DNA of 56,182 bases from Paracoccus sp. R12_2 (GTDB lineage Bacteria > Pseudomonadota > Alphaproteobacteria > Rhodobacterales > Rhodobacteraceae): positions 1 to 56,182 of the forward strand of contig NZ_JAGHRA010000019.1 in NCBI RefSeq assembly GCF_017744015.1, in the 5' to 3' direction. Position 1 is the stretch's first letter; every line of letters starts with the position of its first letter. A program made the translations under genes and the position numbers. Positions 18,410 through 27,836 of the stretch are shown piece after piece. Under the pieces are notes generated by a model that was not told the DNA's origin, searched no databases, and worked only from the letters and a program-made list of their open reading frames with translations.

Positions 18410-19411
18410 TTACCTTCTTGCGGCCAGATAAGCGTCCAGCACCGCGATCTCTTCGGCCGAGGCCGTGCTGCGCCAGTCATCGGCCATTGCGGTGCCGATC
18501 TGGTCCATCTTTGCGACCAGATCAGCCGGAGGCTCAGCCAGCGCCATGCCGTGTTCTTCCAGCGTTTTCATGGTCGCGTCGCTGGCCTCTTGCGACAGTT
18601 TCCAGCCGCGCTCGGTAGCCTTTGCACCCTCGTCCAGAACGATCTGTTGAATTTCTTCGGGCAGTGCACGAAAGGCGCGCTCATTCACGATGACCGCGTT
18701 TTTCTGGAACATCGTGCCTGTATAGCTGAAAGCTTTGAGATAGTCCCAAGCCTGAATGTCTACCCCGGTCTGCGCAGAGGTCCAGAGCGAGTCGATCATG
18801 TTCGTCGCAAAGGCCTGCGGGACTTCGGCGAAAGGCAGGATGATCGCCTCAGCACCAAGGTCCGAGCCAAGTTTTTGCGTCTGCTGCGAATAGATGCGCA
18901 GTTTCAGACCCGAAAGATCGTCCAGACTTTTGATCGGCTCTTTCGTGTAAAATCCCTGACCCGGCCAGGGCGCATAGGCGACGACACGCATTCCGTCCTT
19001 GCCGAACAACTCGTCCAAATAGGGTTTCGAGGCCTCCATCAACGTCCAAGCCTGATCATAGTCGACAGCCACGCCGGGCGTGTTGTCGAGATTGTAGATC
19101 GGATCCTCGTTCCCATAGACGCTCAGCCGGATCTCGCCAGCTTGAACCTGACCGGACTGCACGGCCCGTTTGATCGCATCCAGCTTGATCAGACTGTCAT
19201 TCGACCGCAGGTCGATCTTCAACTCGCCGCCCGAGCGCTCTTCGACCTCATCGGCGAATTGCTGGATGTTCTGGGTGAAGAAGCTTGTTTCGGGATAACC
19301 CGAGGCCATGATCCATGTGGTTTCGGCGATTGCCGTGCCGGCAGAGATCGATGCCGTCAGTCCGGCAACGACAAGCCGACAGAACGAACGCGGTAAAACA
19401 GGCATATGCAT
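18410..19411 (-). CDS. TRAP transporter substrate-binding protein (DctP family)
   Basis: About 333 aa, exported. A signal peptide covers roughly residues 1-29, with cleavage after TAIA. Mature motifs fit DctP: LKLRIYSQQTQKLGSDLGAE contains the conserved Arg that binds the substrate carboxylate, and DSLWTSAQTGVDIQAWDY precedes the hinge. The start at 19411 has GGAG ten bases upstream; the longer frame adds 11 unneeded residues. First gene of the minus-strand catabolic block and divergent from NhaC. Confidence 0.9.
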   Translation of the reverse strand: MHMPVLPRSFCRLVVAGLTASISAGTAIAETTWIMASGYPETSFFTQNIQQFADEVEERSGGELKIDLRSNDSLIKLDAIKRAVQSGQVQAGEIRLSVYGNEDPIYNLDNTPGVAVDYDQAWTLMEASKPYLDELFGKDGMRVVAYAPWPGQGFYTKEPIKSLDDLSGLKLRIYSQQTQKLGSDLGAEAIILPFAEVPQAFATNMIDSLWTSAQTGVDIQAWDYLKAFSYTGTMFQKNAVIVNERAFRALPEEIQQIVLDEGAKATERGWKLSQEASDATMKTLEEHGMALAEPPADLVAKMDQIGTAMADDWRSTASAEEIAVLDAYLAARR

Positions 19412-20016
19412 AGATCGGTTCTCCGTGTTGGGTGATAGCCGCAACGGTTTGGCGGCGAATTTTTATATGCTCATCTTGGCCGCGCGGTGTGGTCGCGATT
19501 AGCAAGTTTTTCTTGAAAACCGAAACTATACCTTTTCCTATAGCGTCAACCGGAAAATTCGGGATTGATGGCCGTCGTTCTATATGTCGGACCTCTGTGC
19601 ACTGGCTTTCGGGCGGATATAATATCGCAACCCTCGGCCCTAATCAGGGCAGGCGCGAGAGTCGCCAGCCATCCCTTTGACAAGAACTCCTTTCCGCTTT
19701 GAGGAAATAGTTGCCTGACTCACGGACTTGAGCTGCGTAGCTTTGTCGAAGGGACGCGCGGGAAACGGGGTTTCCGTAAAAAGGCACGCTGCGCCGAGAT
19801 GATTGCCCCTGCGGCAATTGATCGGATCTCGCCGACCCAAGCATAAAGCCAGCTTCGCGAGATGCCGAAGCTCATCAGAAAAGGAAGACTGCCCAAAGTC
19901 AGATGCCGCCGCCGAATGCCGGACGGTGTTGCAGGAGCATTCCCGCAAAGGTCCGACCGGACAGCCGCATTGCGTGTCAAGCGCTCCGAGACAGGAACAG
20001 CTAGGAGATCCATTAC
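19412..20016. other. Divergent intergenic region
   Basis: 605 bases between the TRAP binding-protein gene (minus) and the NhaC gene (plus). A dyad CTATA-8-TATAG at 19526-19543 lies in an AT-rich patch about 115 bases upstream of the TRAP start and could be a regulator site. AGGAG at about 20003 is the ribosome site of NhaC. A minus-strand open frame over 19640-20029 has no start context or recognisable content and I do not call it. Confidence 0.5.
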
Positions 20017-21513
20017 ATGACTTCCGCAAATCGCAAAGCTGCGCAGATCGAAAAGCCCTCAGTGCTTATGGCACTGATCCCGCTGATTTCGACAATCGTG
20101 CTGGTCGCCATCCAGGTGTTTTACTTCAAGGACGGTTCGCCCCATATCCCGCTAGCGATCGGCGTGCTGATCACCACCACCTTGGGATGGTTTCGGGGCT
20201 ATCGCTGGGCTGACATGCAGGAAGGCATGTTCAACGTGATCCATGTGGCGCTGCCTGCGATCTTTATCCTTTATACCATCGGATTGATCATTGCGAGCTG
20301 GATCATGGCGGGCACCGTGCCCTTGATGATCTATTACGGCCTGCAGGTGCTATCGCCCAGCATGTTCCTGTTTGCCGCCTGCATCGTCTGTTCCATCGTC
20401 TCGATTGCGACAGGGACGAGTTGGGGCACGGTCGGCACGATGGGGCTCGCGCTGATGGGGATCGGCGAGGGGCTGGGCGTGCCCTTGGCAATGACCGCAG
20501 GTGCCATCGTCTCGGGTGCCTTCTTCGGTGACAAGATGTCGCCCTTGTCGGATACCACCAATTTCTCGCCAGCGGTGGTTGGCACGGATCTCTTCACCCA
20601 TATCCGCAACATGCTGCCGGTGACGGCGCCGGCCATGCTGATCGCGCTGGGCGTCTATCTGTGGGCCGGTCACAACATCAGCGGAGAGATCGACACCGCC
20701 GCGCTGGCCGCAACGACGACGACGCTGAAGGCGAATTTCAACCTGTCAGCCTTCATGCTGCTGCCGGCGATCATTGTCATGTATCTGTCGATCCGAAAAT
20801 ACCCTGCGCTGCCGGGTCTGATGGCTGGCGTCGTCGCGGGCGTGATCTGCGCCATCCTTGTGCAGGGGGTGGGGGTGCATCAGGCTTTCGATGCGCTGCT
20901 GAACGGCTACAAGGCCGATACCGGCGTCGCCTCGGTCGATACGCTACTGTCCAAGGGCGGCATCATGTCGATGAACTGGACGGTGACGCTGGTCCTTATT
21001 GCGCTGGCGCTTGGCGGCGCGCTGGAGGCGACGCGCTGTCTGGAAACCCTGCTGAACGCGATCATCAAATTCGCCACGACCCGGTTCCGACTGCTGATGT
21101 CCAGTCTGGCCTCGGTTCTTGGGATCCATCTCGCGACCGGCGATGTGTTTCTGGCCATGGCGCTGCCCGGCCGGATGTTTGCCCCCGCCTTTCGTGGCAA
21201 GGGCATCCATGTCACCGGACTGTCGCGCACGATGGAAGACGGGGCGACGCTGGCTGCACCGCTGATCCCCTGGTCCACAGGTGGGGTTTTCGTGGCCAGC
21301 ACGCTGGGCGTTGCGACGCTGGACTACTGGGTCTGGGCCATTGCCTGCTGGGTGTCGATCGTCATCGACATCGTCTATGCGGCGACCGGGATGTTCATCC
21401 CAGCGGCGACCGAAAATGACGTCGCGCAATGGCAGGAGCGCGACGAGCCGGTGCTGGTCGATGGTGTGCTGCTGCCGGGCTCGCAGATCAGCGACACGAT
21501 GCTGAAGCTTTAA
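20017..21513 (+). CDS. nhaC: Na+/H+ antiporter, NhaC family
   Basis: 498-aa integral membrane protein with about twelve hydrophobic segments. The NhaC signature is seen around SIATGTSWGTVGTMG and the SGAFFGDKMSPLSDTTN segment near residues 165-185, with the charged D and N in the membrane. AGGAG lies nine bases before the start. First gene of the plus-strand block with UspA, a flavin/Fe-S dehydrogenase and an aldehyde dehydrogenase. Besides ion homeostasis, related proteins exchange organic acids for sodium and protons, which would fit a catabolic cluster. Confidence 0.9.
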   Translation: MTSANRKAAQIEKPSVLMALIPLISTIVLVAIQVFYFKDGSPHIPLAIGVLITTTLGWFRGYRWADMQEGMFNVIHVALPAIFILYTIGLIIASWIMAGTVPLMIYYGLQVLSPSMFLFAACIVCSIVSIATGTSWGTVGTMGLALMGIGEGLGVPLAMTAGAIVSGAFFGDKMSPLSDTTNFSPAVVGTDLFTHIRNMLPVTAPAMLIALGVYLWAGHNISGEIDTAALAATTTTLKANFNLSAFMLLPAIIVMYLSIRKYPALPGLMAGVVAGVICAILVQGVGVHQAFDALLNGYKADTGVASVDTLLSKGGIMSMNWTVTLVLIALALGGALEATRCLETLLNAIIKFATTRFRLLMSSLASVLGIHLATGDVFLAMALPGRMFAPAFRGKGIHVTGLSRTMEDGATLAAPLIPWSTGGVFVASTLGVATLDYWVWAIACWVSIVIDIVYAATGMFIPAATENDVAQWQERDEPVLVDGVLLPGSQISDTMLKL

Positions 21514-21574
21514 GAAATCGCGCGCGACCGGATTTGCGGTCGCGGGCACAGTCTAACGCATGAGGTCAATAACC

Positions 21575-22006
21575 ATGCTCACCTACAAGAAAATTCTGGT
21601 GCCGATCGATCTTCACGAGGGGGCAGATTGTGCCACCCTGATCGACACCGCGGTTTCGCTGGCCCGGTTCTGCGGCGCGGCGCTGGCATTCATGAATGCA
21701 GTGGATATCGACCTCGATAGCCCGATGCTGCAGAGCTACGATTCGGTGCGGAACGATTTTGTCAAATCTGCGCGCGGATTGCTACGCGACGTGGTCGACC
21801 GGCACATGCCCGACGATATGTCAGCTGAATTTCTAGTGCTGAACGGGCGTTCCTATTCCAAGGTGCTTGAGGCGGCCAGGGAGGTGGAGGCCGATCTGAT
21901 CATTGTTATGGCCCACAAACCGGGAATGAAGGAGTTCCTGTTGGGGATGACGGCCGCCCGCGTTGTTCGTCACGCCGAATGCTCTGTGCTGGTCGTGCGC
22001 GACTAG
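21575..22006 (+). CDS. Universal stress protein A family
   Basis: 143-aa single Usp domain. The N-terminal YKKILVPIDLHEG and the C-terminal ATP-loop-like segment, where GMTAARVVRHAECSVLVVRD ends the protein, are typical. The chosen start follows GAGG at a good distance; a start five codons earlier is possible. UspA genes beside transporters are thought to modulate transport activity. Sits 61 bases after NhaC and 39 before the dehydrogenase gene. Confidence 0.9.
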   Translation: MLTYKKILVPIDLHEGADCATLIDTAVSLARFCGAALAFMNAVDIDLDSPMLQSYDSVRNDFVKSARGLLRDVVDRHMPDDMSAEFLVLNGRSYSKVLEAAREVEADLIIVMAHKPGMKEFLLGMTAARVVRHAECSVLVVRD

Positions 22007-22045
22007 CATGTCAGCAGTGCCGCATATTGACATGAGGATCCGCTG

Positions 22046-24901
22046 ATGCTGGACCAGTCCGCGCAACCTGCTCCCGACCTGATCGCACAGCTTGCGGCTA
22101 CCCTGCGTGCGGCGGGTTTCGCGGGTGAGGTTGAAACCGACACGGCATTGCGCGCGGCCATGTCCACCGACAATTCGGTCTATCAGATCGCGCCCGACGT
22201 TATCGTTGCGCCGCGCTCCGCTGATGATCTGGTAACGCTGCTCAAGGTGATGGAGCGGGCGGAATTCACGGGTCTCGCGCTGACAGGGCGCGGCGGTGGC
22301 ACCGGCACCAATGGCCAGAGCCTGAACCGCGGTGTCATCGTCGACATGCGTCGACACATGAACGAACTGATCGAACTGAATGCCGAGGTAGGTTGGGCCG
22401 ATGTCCAGCCTGGCATGGTGCTGGATGACCTGAACGCGCAGATCCGCGCCTCGGGCTGGTTCTTTGCGCCGGAAACCTCGACCTCGACCCGCTGCACGAT
22501 GGGCGGGATGGTATCGACCGATGCCTCGGGCAAGGGCTCGCGGGTCTATGGCAAGACCTCGGATAATATCCTCGGGCTGGAGATCGCGCGTCCGCAGGGG
22601 CTTTTGTTCAGCATGGATGGAACGCCGGACTGGGCGCGCGGGATGCTGTCGCAGGCCGAGGCTGCGGCGCGCGCCGGGCGGCAGGCCTTTATCGACCACA
22701 CGCCGCGCCTGAACCGCCGCTTTACCGGCTATGATCTGGAGCGGGCCTGCCCCGAAACCGGCGGCTTCGAATGGTGGCGGCTGTTTCCGGGGTCCGAAGG
22801 CACGCTCGGCCTGATCAGCCGCATTCGCGTCAGGCTACGCCGAATTGAGGCCGAAAAGCGCTTGATCGTTGCAGGTTTCGACAGCTTCCGCAACGCATTG
22901 GCTGCGGCCACGCCGCTGCTGGCGGCGGAGCCGACGGCCATTGAAGTCATGGATGAGACCGTGCAGGCCATTGCCGGTCAGGCGGGCATCCTGAACCGCC
23001 TGCCGGTAGGGCTGCGCGCCGGGAAGGATCAGCGCGTCGCCTATGTCTTCATCGAGATCAATGGTGACGATGCCGCCCTGATGGATGACCGGGTGCGGCA
23101 TTGCCGCCAGATCCTGACGGGGCTTGCCGGGGCGGGTGCCGTGCATGTCGCCGCCGATTTGGCCGAGATCCGCGAACTCTGGGCGATCCGCTCTGCCGGG
23201 GTTGGACTGCTGGGCAGGGTGGACGGGCCTGCGCGGCCCGTGGCTTTTGTCGAGGATACGGTCGTCCCGCCCGAGAACCTGCCCGCCTTTATCGACGATT
23301 TTCTTGAGGTTTTGTCGGAAAACGGGCTGGGCTTTGGCATTTATGGCCATGTCGACGTCGGTTGTCTGCACATTCGCCCGGCACTGAATATCGACGCGGA
23401 AGCGGATCGCGCCCGACTGGTCGCCGTTTCGGACGCGGTTTACGAGTTGACCCGGAAATACGGCGGCATCTTCTGGGGCGAGCATGGCAAGGGCGTGCGC
23501 GGTGCCTATCTGCGCGACTGGATCGGCGCAGAAGCCTATAGCGCGCTGCAAGGCGTGAAGGCCGCCTTCGATCCGGCGGGACGCTATAATCCGGGCAAGC
23601 TGGTCAGCAATGACGCGCCAATCATGGGCATCGCGACAACGCCCTTTCGCGCCTTTAACGTGCCCGACGGCGATCCGCTGGAAAAGGCGTTTCGCTGCAA
23701 TGGCAATGCGCAATGCCTCAGCTATGCGGCGGCGACGCCGATGTGTCCCAGCTTCAAGGCCAGCGCGGATCTGCGCCACAGCCCCAAGGGCCGCGCCGAT
23801 GCCCTGCGCGCCTGGCACCGGGCGCGAGCCGAGGATGCGCCCGATCTTGCCCTGCGTGAGGCCGATCTGATGGGCGTCATGGACAGTTGCCTTGGCTGCA
23901 AGGCCTGCGCCTCCAATTGTCCGGTGCAGGTGGATATCCCCTCGATGCGCAGCGCCTTCTATGCCAATTATTTCCAGCGCCATGCCCGGTCGTTGGCGGA
24001 TCGTCTGGTTCTTGCGGCCGAGCGTCACAGCTCGCTGACGCACCGTCTTGCGCCAATGCTCGCGCCCATCTGGCCGCTGTTATCGAAGCTAGGCGAGAAG
24101 CTGACCGGCAGCGTGGATATGCCTGCGCGACTGGCGACTAGCCTGCCTGAAGGCAATTGGCTGCGCGCTGCAGACCTGAACAGCCCTCTGCCCGAACGCA
24201 CCGTTATTCTGGTGCAGGACTGGTTTACCGCGCTTTTCGACGCGGAGGCGCAGCGCGATGTGATCGCCGGTTTAAAAGCGCTTGGCTATCACCCGCACCT
24301 GCTGGAGATGCGCCCGACGGGCAAGGCGGCCTATACCGCTGGCGACATGGAAGGGTTCCGTCGCATGGCCAAGTCATTTGCGGACCTGTTGCACCGTGCT
24401 GCGGCAACCGGTGCGCCGCTGGTCGCCTTTGAACCCGCATTCGGCATGATGCTGCGGCAGGAATATGTCAGAGCGGGGATCGCGCTGCCGCAGGTCCTGA
24501 TGGTGCAGGAGTTTCTGGCGGACGAAGCAAGGACCCGCGGCCTGCCGCAGGCCCCAGCCAGCACATCGGCCCGGCTTCTGTCGCATTGCACCGAGGCGAC
24601 CGCTGCGCCGCAATCCGGCCGGCAATGGGCCGAGGTCTTCACCGCCCTCGGCCTGACTATCGAGACGCCCGCGACCGGCTGCTGCGGCATGGCGGGGCTT
24701 TTCGGACACCAGAGGCGACATCAGCCCACATCGCACAAGCTGTTCGACCTGTCCTGGCGCGGGCATGTCGAGGCTGACATGCCGGTTCTCGCCACCGGCT
24801 TTTCCTGCCGCTGTCAGTCCGCGCGGCTGACTGGCAGGGCGCCGCGCCACCCGCTTGGCCTGATCGCCGATATGCTGGCCGACGGCGCCTCTGCCGGCTG
24901 A
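22046..24901 (+). CDS. FAD/Fe-S 2-hydroxyacid dehydrogenase (YdiJ type)
   Basis: 951-aa fusion. An FAD-binding oxidase domain (about 40-280, with GRGGGTGTNGQSLN), an FAD-oxidase C-terminal domain (to about 530, including GHVDVGCLHIRP), a cysteine cluster near 551-567, a [4Fe-4S] motif CLGCKACASNCP near 615-626, and a C-terminal cysteine-rich CCG segment near 878. The layout is that of YdiJ, shown in E. coli to oxidise D-2-hydroxyglutarate; D-lactate and glycolate dehydrogenases are relatives. Next to a 2-oxoglutarate-semialdehyde dehydrogenase, a D-2-hydroxyglutarate role would funnel carbon to 2-oxoglutarate. Confidence 0.87.
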   Translation: MLDQSAQPAPDLIAQLAATLRAAGFAGEVETDTALRAAMSTDNSVYQIAPDVIVAPRSADDLVTLLKVMERAEFTGLALTGRGGGTGTNGQSLNRGVIVDMRRHMNELIELNAEVGWADVQPGMVLDDLNAQIRASGWFFAPETSTSTRCTMGGMVSTDASGKGSRVYGKTSDNILGLEIARPQGLLFSMDGTPDWARGMLSQAEAAARAGRQAFIDHTPRLNRRFTGYDLERACPETGGFEWWRLFPGSEGTLGLISRIRVRLRRIEAEKRLIVAGFDSFRNALAAATPLLAAEPTAIEVMDETVQAIAGQAGILNRLPVGLRAGKDQRVAYVFIEINGDDAALMDDRVRHCRQILTGLAGAGAVHVAADLAEIRELWAIRSAGVGLLGRVDGPARPVAFVEDTVVPPENLPAFIDDFLEVLSENGLGFGIYGHVDVGCLHIRPALNIDAEADRARLVAVSDAVYELTRKYGGIFWGEHGKGVRGAYLRDWIGAEAYSALQGVKAAFDPAGRYNPGKLVSNDAPIMGIATTPFRAFNVPDGDPLEKAFRCNGNAQCLSYAAATPMCPSFKASADLRHSPKGRADALRAWHRARAEDAPDLALREADLMGVMDSCLGCKACASNCPVQVDIPSMRSAFYANYFQRHARSLADRLVLAAERHSSLTHRLAPMLAPIWPLLSKLGEKLTGSVDMPARLATSLPEGNWLRAADLNSPLPERTVILVQDWFTALFDAEAQRDVIAGLKALGYHPHLLEMRPTGKAAYTAGDMEGFRRMAKSFADLLHRAAATGAPLVAFEPAFGMMLRQEYVRAGIALPQVLMVQEFLADEARTRGLPQAPASTSARLLSHCTEATAAPQSGRQWAEVFTALGLTIETPATGCCGMAGLFGHQRRHQPTSHKLFDLSWRGHVEADMPVLATGFSCRCQSARLTGRAPRHPLGLIADMLADGASAG

Positions 24902-24959
24902 GTCCACCGAGATAACTAAACATCAGTAAGGGCGCGAGAGCCTGCAAAACGAGGGTGTC

Positions 24960-26393
24960 ATGCAAGATCAATTCCGGAACTTCATCGGCGGAAACTGGGT
25001 TGAGGGCGAGGGGGTAAGCGAAAACCGTAGTCCCGCCCGGCCAGACGACCTGATCGGGCTTTATACCAAGTCGTCGCGGGCCGATGTCGAGGCGGCGATA
25101 GCTGTTGCTCGCGCGGCGCAACCCGTCTGGGCAGCCGCCACGCCACAGACCCGCGCCGACGTGCTGGCGCGTGCCGGTGCGGCGATCCTGTCGCGTGCTG
25201 ACGAAATAGGGCGCCTGCTGGCGCGCGAGGAAGGCAAGACGCTGCCCGAGGCGGTTGGCGAGGCCACGCGCGCGGGCCACCTGTTCCAGTTCTTTGCCGG
25301 CGAAGCCTTGCGACTGGCGGGCATCAAGATCGACTCGATCCGCCCTGGCGTCGAGGTCGATGTGACCCGAGAGCCTCTTGGCGTGGTCGGGCTGATCACG
25401 CCCTGGAATTTTCCCATCGCGATCCCGGCATGGAAGACCGCCCCGGCGCTGGCCGCAGGCAATGCTGTGATCCTGAAGCCGGCCGAGATCACGCCGGGTT
25501 GCGCCCATGTCATGGCGCAGATTCTTGACGAAGCGGGTTGCCCGGCCGGGGTTTTCAATTTGGTCATGGGGGCCGGTTCGACCGTCGGGCAGGCGTTGGT
25601 GGACAGTCCCGATGTCGCCGCAATCTCTTTCACCGGGTCTGAACGGGTTGGACGCCAGATCGCACTTGGTTGCGCACAGCGGCTGAAAAAGGTGCAGCTT
25701 GAGATGGGCGGCAAGAACCCGATGGTGGTTCTGGACGATGCCGATCTGGACGTGGCCGTAGCGTCCTGCCTGAACGGCGCGTTCTTCTCGACGGGACAAC
25801 GCTGCACCGCCTCATCGCGGCTGATCGTGCAGAAGGGTATTCATGACCGCTTCGTGGAGGCGCTGGACGCCGCGCGCGTGGCATTGCGCATTGGCGATCC
25901 GCTGGAGGTCGGAATCCAGATCGGGCCGGTCGTGTCGGAAAACCAGCTTGCCGGAAATCTGGACTATGTCACGCTGGCGGCCAGCGAGGGTTGTGAGGTG
26001 CGCGGAGGCGAGCGGCTGGACCGCGACGGCACGTTCCAGATCCCCGCACTGTTTCTGGGAGCACGCAACCAGATGCGTAGCGCGCGAGAAGAGATATTCG
26101 GGCCCTGCGCCTCGGTAATTCATGTTGCGGATTTTGACGAGGCGCTTGCGGTCGCGAATGATACGCCCTTCGGCCTGTCCTCTGGTATCTGCACGACCTC
26201 ATTGAAACACGCGACGGCTTTTCGCAGAGGCTCGACCGCAGGAATGGTGATGGTCAATCTGCCGACGGCGGGGGTGGACTATCATGTGCCTTTCGGCGGT
26301 CGCAAGGCATCCAGCGTGGGATCGCGGGAGCAGGGTCCGATGGCGATGGAGTTCTATACCGCTGTCAAGACCGCTTATACTTTGGCTGGTTGA
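24960..26393 (+). CDS. Aldehyde dehydrogenase, probably 2-oxoglutarate semialdehyde dehydrogenase
   Basis: 477-aa NAD(P)-dependent aldehyde dehydrogenase with FNLVMGAG and SFTGSERVG, catalytic Glu248 in LEMGGKNP and catalytic Cys282 in TGQRCTASSR. The C-terminal stretch VDYHVPFGGRKASS...REQG...EFYTAVKTAYT is characteristic of 2-oxoglutarate semialdehyde (2,5-dioxovalerate) dehydrogenases used in pentose, glucarate and hydroxyproline breakdown. 58 bases after the dehydrogenase gene and probably the last gene of the plus-strand operon. Confidence 0.87.
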   Translation: MQDQFRNFIGGNWVEGEGVSENRSPARPDDLIGLYTKSSRADVEAAIAVARAAQPVWAAATPQTRADVLARAGAAILSRADEIGRLLAREEGKTLPEAVGEATRAGHLFQFFAGEALRLAGIKIDSIRPGVEVDVTREPLGVVGLITPWNFPIAIPAWKTAPALAAGNAVILKPAEITPGCAHVMAQILDEAGCPAGVFNLVMGAGSTVGQALVDSPDVAAISFTGSERVGRQIALGCAQRLKKVQLEMGGKNPMVVLDDADLDVAVASCLNGAFFSTGQRCTASSRLIVQKGIHDRFVEALDAARVALRIGDPLEVGIQIGPVVSENQLAGNLDYVTLAASEGCEVRGGERLDRDGTFQIPALFLGARNQMRSAREEIFGPCASVIHVADFDEALAVANDTPFGLSSGICTTSLKHATAFRRGSTAGMVMVNLPTAGVDYHVPFGGRKASSVGSREQGPMAMEFYTAVKTAYTLAG

Positions 26394-26777
26394 GGCGACG
26401 GATCGGATGCAGTTCGGGCTGAAGCTGTTGGAACCATCCATGCAGCGGACCAGAAAAATGGTGGTTTCGAAATGAACCCATTCATCGATGCAATGGCAAG
26501 AAAGTTTTTGGCCATTAGGATCGAAAGGTGGTGAGCGGGCTTTCTGGCTACTGGCGGGAACGCCCAACGGCACCAAGGGCAGGAGGTTCGGCGTGACCTC
26601 GAAACGAAAGAAGCTCAGCTGGCCAATGCAGGGAGGTGCGTTCGGTCGTGCCTTGCATCGGGGCTGCCTGTGCGATTTTAGGACTATGATATTGCTAGTA
26701 ATTTACTTGATGTGGTCGGGCGGCTGAGCGATTCTGATCGCACGAAATCTATGCAATTCACCGCCGGAAAGCAGAGC
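26394..26777. other. Junction between catabolic block and phage-like block
   Basis: 384 bases without a supportable gene. No clean terminator follows the aldehyde dehydrogenase. I see no inverted repeats marking an insertion sequence and no copy of the sequence found near the integrase (38415-38615), so the left limit of the phage-like segment stays undefined. Ends with the ribosome site GGAAAG of the next small gene. Confidence 0.4.
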
Positions 26778-26984
26778 ATGGCCCGACCGACCGAGCCGGA
26801 CACCGACACCCCGCTGACCGGGATTGCCCGGCGCCATTTTCACGGGCTTGAGACACTGGAGACCCGCAACCGCGACGCGCAGGATTTCCACGATGTCGCG
26901 GTCTGGGCGATCCGGCACGCCCTCGATAATGCCTATGCCGCCGACTTTGCCGCCGTCACGAAACGAACCGGAGCATGCACATGA
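26778..26984 (+). CDS. Small uncharacterised protein (possibly DUF6900-like)
   Basis: 68 aa with a core of IARRHFHGLETLETRN followed by DFHDVAVWAIRHALDNAY, a pattern I associate with small DUF6900-type proteins of alphaproteobacterial mobile elements; function unknown. The ATG at 26778 has GGAAAG eight bases upstream; earlier in-frame starts exist. Its stop overlaps the start of the next small gene (ATGA), and both precede a DUF3489 gene. Confidence 0.6.
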   Translation: MARPTEPDTDTPLTGIARRHFHGLETLETRNRDAQDFHDVAVWAIRHALDNAYAADFAAVTKRTGACT

Positions 26985-27208
26985 CCCGCAACACCACTCG
27001 CAGCAATGACGCCGCCCTTGCCGCCTTCATCGCGAAGAAGGCGGAGATCGACGCCATGCTGGCCCGGTTGCAGGGTTTCAGCGATGACCATTCCGGCATC
27101 GATACCGAGCGGCTGAACTGGAGTGACCTCGGCAGCCTCGAATATCAGGCCCACCTGCTGAAGCAGATCAGCGATTTCGCCTTTGGCGAGCGCGAACACG
27201 CCGCCTGA
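26981..27208 (+). CDS. Small uncharacterised protein, relative of the one at 50107-50340
   Basis: 75 aa, charged and probably alpha-helical. A shared core NDAALAAFIAKKAEID...HLLKQISDFAFGEREHA is matched in the protein at 50107-50340, which shows it is a real conserved family. Start chosen at 26981 because it lies seven bases from GGAG and overlaps the preceding stop. Function unknown; the setting is phage-like. Confidence 0.7.
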   Translation: MTRNTTRSNDAALAAFIAKKAEIDAMLARLQGFSDDHSGIDTERLNWSDLGSLEYQAHLLKQISDFAFGEREHAA

Positions 27209-27305
27209 CGCCACTGCGGACACCGACCGCTGAGCCCCGTGCGATGCGGGGCCCGCCTCCGTAGAAGCCGACCGCAGCATGCGACGGCAATCCACGGAGC
27301 CTTCT

Positions 27306-27836
27306 ATGACGATACTCACCGACACCCAGACCCTGATCCTAACCCGCGCCAGCGCCCGGCCGGGAAATCTTGCGCTGCCGCTGCCCGAGGGGCTGCATGG
27401 CGCGGCGGCGAAAATGGCCATCGGCCGGATGATCAAGCTCGGCTGGATCGAAGAGGTCGAGGCCAATCTCCGGCGCGGCGAGCCGCTTTGGCGTGAGACC
27501 GGCGATGGACATGGCACCACGCTGATCGCGACCGATACCGGGCTGGACGCCATCGGCATCGACCCGTTGGTGGTCAGGACCATGGCAGGCTTGCGCGATG
27601 CGAAGCCCGAGGCCATCGCCGCCGCCCAGCGCCCCGGCACGAAGCTGGCCCAGTTGATCGCCATGTTACAGGCGGAGGGCGGCGCGACCATCGCCGAGAT
27701 CGCCGAGGCGACGGGCTGGCAGCACCATAGCATCAGGGGCGCCATTTCCGGCTCGCTGAAGAAGAAACTGGGGCTGACGGTGACCTCCGAAAAACTTGCC
27801 GAAGGGGGCCGCGTCTATAAGCTGAGCTCTACCTGA
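27306..27836 (+). CDS. DUF3489 domain protein
   Basis: 176 aa. The C-terminal half (about 110-176) is the DUF3489 domain: GTKLAQLIAMLQAEGGATIAEIAEATGWQ, then HHSIRGAISGSLKKKLGL and a final strand ending in GRVYKL. It looks like a winged-helix DNA-binding fold. The start at 27306 follows GGAG by six bases. Common in Rhodobacteraceae prophages and integrated elements, often with the two small genes found here. Role unproven, possibly regulatory. Its 3' end runs 22 bases into the convergent broken gene. Confidence 0.85.
   Translation: MTILTDTQTLILTRASARPGNLALPLPEGLHGAAAKMAIGRMIKLGWIEEVEANLRRGEPLWRETGDGHGTTLIATDTGLDAIGIDPLVVRTMAGLRDAKPEAIAAAQRPGTKLAQLIAMLQAEGGATIAEIAEATGWQHHSIRGAISGSLKKKLGLTVTSEKLAEGGRVYKLSST

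Noticed and set aside
19640..20029. 129-codon minus-strand open frame in the divergent gap
   Set aside because: Cys/Pro/Ser-rich translation, starts inside the NhaC gene, no ribosome site; the gap is better read as a control region.
22835..24043. 402-codon minus-strand open frame
   Set aside because: Opposite the flavin/Fe-S dehydrogenase, no motif and no start context.
26394..26777. Possible insertion-sequence remnant left of the phage-like block
   Set aside because: No terminal inverted repeats, target duplication or transposase motif could be found.
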